From Verrucomicrobiales bacterium (lineage in GTDB: Bacteria > Verrucomicrobiota > Verrucomicrobiia > Verrucomicrobiales > DEV007), in NCBI GenBank assembly GCA_022424805.1, contig JAKMGR010000196.1, forward strand, positions 1 through 6,199: a stretch of 6,199 bases of DNA, written 5' to 3'. The notes below the pieces were generated by a model, which ran no database searches, was not told the origin of the DNA, and saw only the letters and a program-made list of their open reading frames with translations. The position numbers and the translations under genes are program-made. The stretch's first letter is position 1. Each line of letters starts with the position of its first letter. This document shows positions 1 through 6,072 of the stretch, in pieces.

Positions 1-1083
1 GAGATAGAATGCTCCCGTTTTGGAGCCATCAGTGAGTTCATCCCAATCCAGAGAGACGATCTCGCGATTGTCGATCTCAACGGTCGATTCACGAAACTGA
101 TCGTAGATCGTGTTTCCTTGGACGCTGCTGAAAGCCAGAGCCTGTTCTTCTCCCCATCCCTCGTATTTTTCGTCGTATTCGTTTTGGGCGAGGATGAGGT
201 TGTCGCCTTTGAGTTGTTTCACCCGAGTCCGCAATCCGGTGATGTTTCCGGTTTTCACATCAAACCGTCGATGGCCAGCCGCGTTCTGTGTTGTGGAGAA
301 TGCAGGGAAATTCACGAAGGCTTCGTTGGGCTCAAAGTGAACCGACTCAGTCGTTTTCTGCGTCAGTTGTGTTTTGTCGTAGGCGACGAGGCCATTGCTG
401 ATTGTCACCGTGTAGTCGGTCCCGAAGGCAAAATCTCCGTGAAGGTTGATCTGGTAGTTGTTCAGCTTGACCTCGAAATTCTTCGGCTTTGGTGAGATCG
501 AAACGTATTCGGTGACTTTGTCAGGATCGAATTCGCGGTTCAGGTGTCGCTTGTTGTGATGAACTCGAATCACCCGGGAACCGTCGTAGGGATTGTAAGT
601 AGTAATATTGTCGACGTTGAATCCGTAGAGAGATCCGATGTAGTCCAGTCGACTTTCGACAATGGTGTGTCCACTGGTCGCGCTGGCAAAACCGGCGCGA
701 GCGTTGATGTACCAGGAGCCGCCGAGCGGCAAATTAGAGGCCGGGCGAATCAGGACAAAATGACTGACCGGAGATGGCTCATCGCGGCGTTTACGTAGCG
801 ATGTGATTTCTTCTGGAGTCGGACGCCGAGCCGAGAGCGGTGCGAAGTGCTGATTCGATTTGTCGTAGTAGCGGAACGAGCGGGGAACGGACGCTGGATT
901 CACTTCCTGGCTGAACTCGAGCAGCATTGGCGAGTCCGGATTCAGTGGGTTCGAGGAATTGAACTGATAAGGGTGTAGCTGAAAGGTCAGGGACTTTTTT
1001 TTGGCATCCTGAGCCAGAATCGGAAAAACATGGAGTGCGAAGAGGGTTAGCAAGAAGGCGAGAAAAAAACGGTTCGGTTTCAT
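1..1083 (-). CDS. Alpha-2-macroglobulin-like secreted protein, N-terminal part (runs off window)
   Basis: The frame is open without a stop for 361 codons from ATG at 1083 to the window edge, so the gene continues to the left. Residues 1-24 form a signal peptide (basic MKPNR, hydrophobic core, likely cleavage after PILA before QDA). No lipobox cysteine is present, so the product is predicted to be periplasmic or exported rather than a lipoprotein. Two Ig-like (Big_5-type) modules follow: about 50-130 (MLLEFSQEVNPASV) and about 168-245 (GTDYTVTISNGLVAYD). Next comes the beta-rich stretch about 246-361 (EAFVNFPAF, FDVKTGNITGLRTRVKQL, SLDWDEL, GAFYL), which resembles the entry into the macroglobulin domains of bacterial A2M proteins. 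Family members are usually well over 1,000 residues and trap or inhibit proteases. The bait region and any thioester motif lie outside the window, so activity cannot be judged. An in-frame ATG at 1101 would add six residues (MEIHAL); 1083 is preferred because it puts the signal peptide at the very N-terminus. The A2M call is from pattern recognition; another Ig-fold surface protein is possible. Confidence 0.72.
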   Translation of the reverse strand, partial: MKPNRFFLAFLLTLFALHVFPILAQDAKKKSLTFQLHPYQFNSSNPLNPDSPMLLEFSQEVNPASVPRSFRYYDKSNQHFAPLSARRPTPEEITSLRKRRDEPSPVSHFVLIRPASNLPLGGSWYINARAGFASATSGHTIVESRLDYIGSLYGFNVDNITTYNPYDGSRVIRVHHNKRHLNREFDPDKVTEYVSISPKPKNFEVKLNNYQINLHGDFAFGTDYTVTISNGLVAYDKTQLTQKTTESVHFEPNEAFVNFPAFSTTQNAAGHRRFDVKTGNITGLRTRVKQLKGDNLILAQNEYDEKYEGWGEEQALAFSSVQGNTIYDQFRESTVEIDNREIVSLDWDELTDGSKTGAFYL

Positions 1084-1174
1084 GAGGGCGTGGATTTCCA
1101 TTAAGTCAGACGCGAATACGCTTCCATTATGCCAAATCTTTCACGAGAAGGGAAGATTTGTCGCCGCCATCGTT

Positions 1175-1224
1175 CCCTGTTGGATTGAGCACCTGACCCT
1201 GTTGGGTCATCGACCTGACAGGGT
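1175..1224. repeat. 22-bp imperfect tandem repeat with overlapping dyads between the M48 and A2M-like genes
   Basis: Two adjacent 22-base units (1175-1196 and 1197-1218) both begin CCCTGTTGG and end ACCTGA, and match at 16 of 22 positions. A perfect dyad TGACCC-TGTT-GGGTCA spans 1194-1209. A second, overlapping pairing ACCCTGT (1196-1202) with ACAGGGT (1218-1224) is mutually exclusive with it. It lies 13 bases downstream of the M48 stop (on the minus strand) and about 90 bases upstream of the A2M-like start. No T-run follows on the minus strand, so it does not look like an intrinsic terminator. It could be an operator, an mRNA processing or stability structure, or a chance duplication. Confidence 0.45.
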
Positions 1225-1236
1225 TGAGCCGACTTC

Positions 1237-3213
1237 CTACGCCGCCACGGGCAACAAGGGGGCCGTGCGGACAAATGGAGGAATCGGGCAGCCGATTGCA
1301 TCAGCGATGGCTCGGATCAGTTCCGCTTCGTTGCTGGAAACCATTTCATCGGCGAGGACGCTCCGACTCGCGGCGATGAGCAATTCCCGTTTCATTGTCG
1401 GAATTGCGAAGTTGAACTTTTCGAGGGCTCGCTCGATTTGCTCGAGTCCGCATTTTTCCGCCGGCTGGAATGCAATGGCAAGTCCGCAGGAACTCGTGAT
1501 CGAGGATGAGCCACGGTCGAAAGCGGAGGCCATTGCCGATTCGTTTCCTGGATGGCTGAGAGCGGCGAGTGTGGAGAGTAGAATTCCCGTTTCTTCGGTC
1601 AGGTCGTTGAATTTGCGATAGCGAATTCTCGGGGGAGGGGACTCGTTGAAATACACGTCGAGGTTGCGTTTCACCACTTTAAGCAACGCGAATTCGAACA
1701 GGTCAACCTGTTGGTCGCTAGCGATGACTTGATCGGTAAGGGCTCGGAACGTTTCGTATTCATTCCGCGAGAGACGACGCAAGGTCGGGATAGCGAGATC
1801 GATCAGGCTGAACTTGATCGAGGAATGCAACTGCCCCACTTCACAAAAGAGATTGCAGACCGCATCGTAGATTTCCTCGGAGCAGGATTTTTGCAGAATT
1901 TCCAACTCGGCATTTCTCAATGTCTCATCCTGTCCCAGGAGTAGCGCGAAAATCATCGCGCGCGCGCCATCGTGGGAATGACAAGCACCGATCCATTCCT
2001 GCGGTAGAGCTTCGTGAATTTGCTGGCCGAGAGCGACTTGTTCCGGGTGCACGGATCGCATGCTTTCGACTGCTTCCGATTCGCTGAGAGCGATTGTCTT
2101 GGAGTCATCACTGATTTGTGAAATCCCCGGATGCGAGGAATGGGGAGCGGCGGAGAGGTGGGAGGTGTCTTTATCAGTTCGTTTTGTGATGACTGGAAGT
2201 TCAGATCTGGAGAATTCGCCTTTCCAATGAGGAAGTAAGCGGCTGATCCGAACGTCGAGCGGGGGGTGGGTAGCAAAGAGCGAGGAAGAAAAAGCCGATC
2301 CGAAAAACAAGTGGCTCGCATCTTTCGCCATTGGGGCGGTGACTTTCGAGCCCGACTTGAGACCGCCGATTTTCATGAGTGCTCCGCCAAGGCCGTCAGG
2401 ATTTCTCGTGAACTGCACAGCCGACGCATCGGCGAGAAACTCTCGCTGGCGGGACACGGAGGCTTTGATGAGGTTGCCAAAGAAGTTACCGAGATAGCCA
2501 ATCGCGAGCAAACCAAGTCCCGCGACAAGCATCACGAGAGCAATACCCGCACCCTCTTTCCGGCCGGAGTTAAATCCGCCGCGCACTCCGAAACGAAGAA
2601 CGAGTTCACCCATCAAAGCGAGAAAAAGAATTCCAAAAAGCAGGCCAATGAGACGGATGTTGAGTCTCATGTCTCCGTTGAGAATGTGAGAGAACTCATG
2701 AGCGATCACGCCCTGGAGTTCATCGCGGGTCAAGAGCGTCATACAACCTCGTGTCACTCCGATGACGGCATCGCTGGTCGTTTTTCCCGCAGCGAAGGCA
2801 TTGATCGAACTCTCCGCATCCATCACGTAGACGGTCGGAACAGGCACGCCGGAGGCGATTGCCATTTCCTCCACGACATTCAGCAGGCGTCGTTCGTGAA
2901 AGTCGGTCGTATTTAGGTCGATCTCGCGTCCGCCGAGCTCTCTTGCGATGACAGCACCCCCGCCGGAGAGTTGTGCCGTCTTGAAAGCACTGGCGAGAAA
3001 GACAATTCCTGCCGTGCCCAGTCCCGTCCATGCAAGGACTTCGGGGCGCCAGAAAGCATCGACTCCCGCACCGCCGCGATCATCGACAAAAAGTAAAATC
3101 CCTGTCGCGAGCGCGTAGGTCGCCGCGATGATTCCGAGGACGGCGAGAACGAAATAGAAGATGAGAACGCCCGTCTTGCGACGGGCCTGTTCCTGGTGCT
3201 CGAAGAAATCCAT
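1237..3213 (-). CDS. Membrane M48 family zinc metallopeptidase with C-terminal TerB-like helical domain
   Basis: This 658-residue protein is an HtpX/Ste24-type (M48) zinc endopeptidase of the inner membrane, a family acting in membrane-protein quality control. Predicted membrane segments lie at about 13-43, 58-77, 187-208 and 222-246. The catalytic motif is HEFSH at 172-176 in the context VIAHEFSHILNGDMRLN. The third zinc ligand is E258 in SRQREFLADASAVQFTRNP. The family's closing motif ATHPPLDVRISRL is at 314-326. All active-site residues are present, so it should be active. HtpX is usually about 290 residues; here a low-complexity linker (about 335-385, rich in S, H and D) leads to a second, mostly helical domain (about 388-645). 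That domain carries ASDQQVDLFEFALLKVV and SSNEAELIRAIADAIGCPIPPF, which look like the acidic helix pairs of TerB-like domains. It starts 38 bases after lemA ends, and LemA plus M48 is a recurrent pair. The ATG at 3213 is chosen because it places MDFFEHQEQARRKTG just before the first membrane helix. The ribosome binding site is weak. Confidence 0.92.
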   Translation of the reverse strand: MDFFEHQEQARRKTGVLIFYFVLAVLGIIAATYALATGILLFVDDRGGAGVDAFWRPEVLAWTGLGTAGIVFLASAFKTAQLSGGGAVIARELGGREIDLNTTDFHERRLLNVVEEMAIASGVPVPTVYVMDAESSINAFAAGKTTSDAVIGVTRGCMTLLTRDELQGVIAHEFSHILNGDMRLNIRLIGLLFGILFLALMGELVLRFGVRGGFNSGRKEGAGIALVMLVAGLGLLAIGYLGNFFGNLIKASVSRQREFLADASAVQFTRNPDGLGGALMKIGGLKSGSKVTAPMAKDASHLFFGSAFSSSLFATHPPLDVRISRLLPHWKGEFSRSELPVITKRTDKDTSHLSAAPHSSHPGISQISDDSKTIALSESEAVESMRSVHPEQVALGQQIHEALPQEWIGACHSHDGARAMIFALLLGQDETLRNAELEILQKSCSEEIYDAVCNLFCEVGQLHSSIKFSLIDLAIPTLRRLSRNEYETFRALTDQVIASDQQVDLFEFALLKVVKRNLDVYFNESPPPRIRYRKFNDLTEETGILLSTLAALSHPGNESAMASAFDRGSSSITSSCGLAIAFQPAEKCGLEQIERALEKFNFAIPTMKRELLIAASRSVLADEMVSSNEAELIRAIADAIGCPIPPFVRTAPLLPVAA

Positions 3214-3251
3214 TCGCCGTATTGACCGGACTCAGTTCCGCGAATCAGGGA

Positions 3252-3848
3252 TCAGAATTCCACCTTAACGGCGTCGCGCTCCGAATCGTCAGAGACTTCG
3301 AACAGAGTCGCGGGAACGAAGGAAAACATGTTCGCAACAAAGTTCGAAGGAAAGGTCTCTAGCTTGTTGTTGAAATTCATCACGGAGTCGTTGTAGGCCT
3401 GACGGGCAAATGCGACTTTGGATTCTGTCGAGGTGAGTTCCTCCTGGAGCTGCAGCATGTTCTCATTACTCCGGAGCTCAGGATAGTTCTCCGAGAGCGC
3501 AAAGAGTCGGCCAAGGACACCACCGAGACCTGATTCTGCGGCCGCGAGATTTTGAATTGAAGCATCGTTACCCGGGTCTGCTGTTGCCGCACTGCGGGCT
3601 GTTTCGGCGGCGTTGCGGGCTTGAATGACAGCTTCGAGCGTTTCGCGCTCGTGCTTCATGTAGCTTTTCGCGGTCTCAACGAGATTCGGAATCAGTTCGT
3701 GCCTGCGTTTCAGTTGGACGTCGATCTGGGCAAAGGCGTTGCGGTAACGATTCCGGCTTTTGACAAGACCATTGTAGAGGCCAATCACGAAAATGATGGG
3801 AATGACCAGGAGGGCGACGACGAGAATGATGATGAGAAATGCGGTCAT
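3252..3848 (-). CDS. lemA: LemA family membrane protein
   Basis: The 198-residue product has the standard LemA layout and length. One N-terminal membrane segment (about 3-24, very hydrophobic) is followed by a helical bundle with the family's hallmark stretches: GLYNGLVKSRNRYRNAFAQI (23-42), DVQLKRRHELIPNLVETAKSY (43-63), ENYPELRSNENMLQLQEEL (120-138), and FARQAYNDSVMNFNNKLETF (147-166), ending in PSNFVANMFSF. LemA proteins sit in the inner membrane with the bundle outside or in the cytoplasm depending on the report, and their biochemical role is not settled. They are often encoded beside M48/HtpX peptidases. Here the M48 gene follows 38 bases downstream on the same strand, which suggests an operon in which LemA may be a partner or substrate adaptor of the peptidase; that role is inference. 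The ATG at 3848 directly precedes the membrane helix. No clear Shine-Dalgarno sequence is seen upstream. Confidence 0.95.
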   Translation of the reverse strand: MTAFLIIILVVALLVIPIIFVIGLYNGLVKSRNRYRNAFAQIDVQLKRRHELIPNLVETAKSYMKHERETLEAVIQARNAAETARSAATADPGNDASIQNLAAAESGLGGVLGRLFALSENYPELRSNENMLQLQEELTSTESKVAFARQAYNDSVMNFNNKLETFPSNFVANMFSFVPATLFEVSDDSERDAVKVEF

Positions 3849-3983
3849 AAGTGAATTGTAAGAATAAGTGCGGTAGCCCGCGAAATCGAGACATAAAATG
3901 CCGCAACTCTGAGAAGAAGACGATTACAAAATGTTTCGCAATTTGGATCGGGCGGGTGGCAGCCCTTGGCAAATCAATCGCTA

Positions 3984-4874
3984 TTAGATAAGCAACTGAA
4001 GGGCTTCGGGCAGAATATTTACTTCAAGAGAGCCGCCTTAGATAAGTTCGCCGTCGAGCGTGATGGGAACCGTTTCTTCCGTGGAGAGCTCGAAGTTGTT
4101 TGTCTGAATGTAGTTTACCAGAAGACCATTTGCATGATCGCCTTTACCCAATTTCGTGAAGAGTTGGAGGCGCTTGCCCCGAGACGCTCCCTTGATGTAA
4201 AGCAGATCCAGTTTGCTATCGTCCATGAGAGCTTTCGAAGCGATTTTCATTCCCTCTCCGGGATGAATTGAATTACAGAGTGCGGCGAAGGTGAAATTAT
4301 CTTCGAGATTTCCGTCGTCCCACTTCATTTATGCATGGTTTTTTCTATTCCTGATAAGCTTGAAAAAAGTAGCAATATCTTAGCGGTGACGTCCCAGCAT
4401 GCGCAGTGATTCTGCAAGAACGTTGGCGGACGATGCCATTCCCCAAGCGATAATGTTTAAGCCTCAGGGCTTCTTTCCTTCCAAGGTGATTTCGAAAAGA
4501 TCAATCGATCGTATTTCGTCATCGACTAAGCGATTCAGCACGGCTTCTGTCGTACAACAATCGAGGTCGCAGAGAAAGGAGTTTCCGGTTTCCCCAGAGA
4601 GAAGTGCCAGCGGGGCGCGCATTTCCACGGTATGGCTCATCATTCCATTGACCAGTTCATGCATAGTATCATCGCCCCCGATCCCACATGCGGCCTCTTC
4701 CTCACCAAATTCAAGTTGCTTCACAATCTCGGGTGCATGTCCGGCGCGTTCGGTCAGGCGAATTTCCTGTTTGATTCGATGATCTTCGAGGAAACTCGTA
4801 GCGGTGGATGAAATCTGAACATTATCCCCGACTCAGCCCTTGGGATTTACGATCAGGTGTATTTTTTGAATCGT
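3984..4874 (-). pseudogene. Decayed diacylglycerol/sphingosine-type lipid kinase, five in-frame stops
   Basis: Reading one minus-strand frame from 4874 to 3984 (297 codons with the last stop) recovers a full-length lipid kinase of the DAGK catalytic family, which phosphorylates diacylglycerol or related lipids with ATP at the inner membrane. Numbering from the ACG at 4874, visible landmarks are IHLIVNPKG (5-13), LTERAGHAPEIVKQL (40-54), GGDDTMHELVNGMM (66-79), GETGNSF (94-100), RSIDLFEIT (122-130), NVLAESLRMLG (about 152-162), GEGMKIASKALMDDSKLD (206-223), LDGE (273-276) and GGSLEVNILPEALQLL (280-295). Premature stops fall at codon 14 (TGA, 4833-4835), 137 (TGA, 4464-4466), 165 (TAA, 4380-4382), 182 (TAA, 4329-4331) and 279 (TAA, 4038-4040). 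No indel is needed. The expected start position holds ACG, perhaps a lost ATG; an in-frame ATG at 4943 exists but lies 23 codons further up. The ATP-site GGDGT reads GGDDT, and the DDG of the DDGxLD motif reads DDS. Two open fragments (4724-4464 from GTG and 4328-4038) could still be expressed, but neither could form a kinase. The family assignment is firm; exact lipid specificity is unknown. Confidence 0.88.
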
Positions 4875-4999
4875 CAGGGAACAAGGTGTGAAATCAGTCC
4901 AGGATGGACAAGCCCTGTTTAACGGGACTCCATGACAATACATATTCTGACGAGGTGACTTAGCCGCTTTGGATTTTCGAGATTCACCCAAACAATTTC

Positions 5000-5029
5000 T
5001 TGAAATTTATGAATATTATCGAATATTTT
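5000..5029 (+). promoter_or_regulatory. Candidate sigma-70-type promoter for the ExbB-like gene
   Basis: The strongly AT-rich stretch 4996-5045 precedes the plus-strand ExbB-like gene. TTGAAA at 5000-5005 is followed after 18 bases by TATTTT at 5024-5029, about 40 bases before the ATG. A better -10 look-alike, TATAAA at 5029-5034, lacks a well-placed -35. The spacer contains two copies of GAATATT (5011-5017 and 5021-5027), exactly ten bases apart, which could be an operator. The same stretch also holds -10-like words on the minus strand (GATAAT), so it may once have driven the lipid kinase gene as well. This is a motif match only. Confidence 0.3.
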
Positions 5030-5070
5030 ATAAAACTTAACTAATTTTGGGAATCTGACCCGTTTGTTTT

Positions 5071-6039
5071 ATGAAAACCTTTTTCTCCGCCCTTCTACTT
5101 GTGGGGAGCATTCAGTCGGCGATGCAAGAGCCGGCGCTTCCGGGCAAGCTGGTGATCTGGGTTCTTTTCGTTCTTTCGATTGTGTGCTGGGTCATGATCA
5201 TTTCGAAATCGATTCAGCTTCGTCGTATGAAAAAGGCGGACCTTCGATTCTCTTCGCGGCTGCGGCAGTCAAAGACGACGCTGGAGGTTTTTGAGGAAGG
5301 ATGGCGTGATGAAAACTCGCTGCAGTTGTTGATCTACCAAGCGGGAGCAAGAGAAACGGCGTTTCAATTGCTGGGTTCTCGAAATCCTGCTGTTGGAGTG
5401 GCTGAGGACATTTGTGATGCGGGCGTTCTCACGACAGGGCAGCAGGGTTTTCTCGAAACGGCGTTTCGATCTGGTTTCCGGACAGCGGAAGCGAAGTTGT
5501 CTGCTGGTGTTCGTGGACTGCGTGTCATTGGATTGGCGGCCATCCTGCTGGGATTGCTGGGTTGTATCTGGACACTGATGGTGGGGTTTGATGCCGCAAG
5601 TGAGGAAGGTATTTCGGCAGCGGCGGTTGGCAGTGCGCTTGGCTTTCTCGCCATCGCTCTGCTGGTTGCGATGCCGGCGTTCGTTAGTCGCTTGGCTTTG
5701 ACATTGGCTATCGACAAACGCCAAGCAAAGATTACTCGATTTCGGGATGACATCTCGCGCTTATTCGAGCGGAAATTCACGAACTTGGAGTCCTCAGTTG
5801 CCCAGGCCCGGGTGGTCCGGGAAGAGCGTCCCGACAGTGATCTTCAGGAAGAATCCGGTTCGGTGGAATCTGACGAGACGGAAGGCAGTTTGGATGAAGT
5901 GGGCACTTCCACGAAGAAAAAAAAGTATCATTCGATCCGCGATCGCTTGCTCAATCTGCCCGAAGAAAGCGATGACATCAACGAACTCAACGTCAACCCG
6001 ATTGCTCGGCAGGCTGCGACTTTGAAGCCGCGAACCTAA
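5071..6039 (+). CDS. MotA/TolQ/ExbB-family proton channel protein with long charged C-terminal tail
   Basis: The 322-residue product matches the ExbB/TolQ group, whose members form the proton-conducting inner-membrane pentamer that energises TonB- or TolA-type partners. Predicted membrane segments are at about 26-46, 150-172 and 183-206. The last two carry the family signature: a glycine-rich helix (AAILLGLLGCIWTLMVGF, 156-173), a short loop, and AAAVGSALGFLAIALLVAMPAFV (183-205). The latter corresponds to the usual I-x-x-A-L-x-T-T-A-x-G-L-x-V-A-I-P helix, although the usual Thr pair is replaced by Gly-Phe. The first 18 residues form an extra hydrophobic, signal-like segment before MQEPALPGK; a start at Met18 (5122) would omit it. 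After about residue 240 comes a tail of about 80 residues, first acidic (S, D, E-rich, 251-276), then KKKKYHSIRDRLLNLPEE. Such a tail is unusual for ExbB. The gene is followed after 33 bases by a single-pass membrane protein, consistent with an ExbB-partner operon. There is no strong Shine-Dalgarno sequence before ATG 5071. Confidence 0.85.
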   Translation: MKTFFSALLLVGSIQSAMQEPALPGKLVIWVLFVLSIVCWVMIISKSIQLRRMKKADLRFSSRLRQSKTTLEVFEEGWRDENSLQLLIYQAGARETAFQLLGSRNPAVGVAEDICDAGVLTTGQQGFLETAFRSGFRTAEAKLSAGVRGLRVIGLAAILLGLLGCIWTLMVGFDAASEEGISAAAVGSALGFLAIALLVAMPAFVSRLALTLAIDKRQAKITRFRDDISRLFERKFTNLESSVAQARVVREERPDSDLQEESGSVESDETEGSLDEVGTSTKKKKYHSIRDRLLNLPEESDDINELNVNPIARQAATLKPRT

Positions 6040-6072
6040 CGCTTCTGAACACTCCAATTTCTGTCACTGACC

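Noticed and set aside
118..798. Plus-strand open frames at 118-495 and 544-798
   Set aside because: They lie opposite the continuous minus-strand A2M-like frame, which has a signal peptide and recognisable domain style. The plus-strand translations show no family resemblance.
1194..1209. Dyad TGACCC-TGTT-GGGTCA as a rho-independent terminator of lemA-M48
   Set aside because: The stem is only six base pairs and no run of T follows in the direction of transcription.
2266..2916. Plus-strand 216-codon open frame within the M48 gene
   Set aside because: It is antisense to the catalytic core of the M48 peptidase. Its composition is that of a shadow frame and it has no domain motif.
3854..3862. 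TACAAT-like -10 box just upstream of lemA (minus strand)
   Set aside because: It would put the transcript start almost at the ATG and there is no fitting -35 element. It cannot be separated from chance.
3966..4782. Plus-strand open frames at 3966-4271 and 4399-4782
   Set aside because: They are antisense to the lipid kinase remnant, whose minus-strand frame carries clear family motifs. The plus-strand products match nothing recognisable.
4329..4835. Selenocysteine, pyrrolysine or stop-codon reassignment to explain the stops in the kinase frame
   Set aside because: Both TGA and TAA interrupt the frame, all neighbouring genes end normally at TAG or TAA, and catalytic motif residues are also altered. 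Decay is the simpler explanation.
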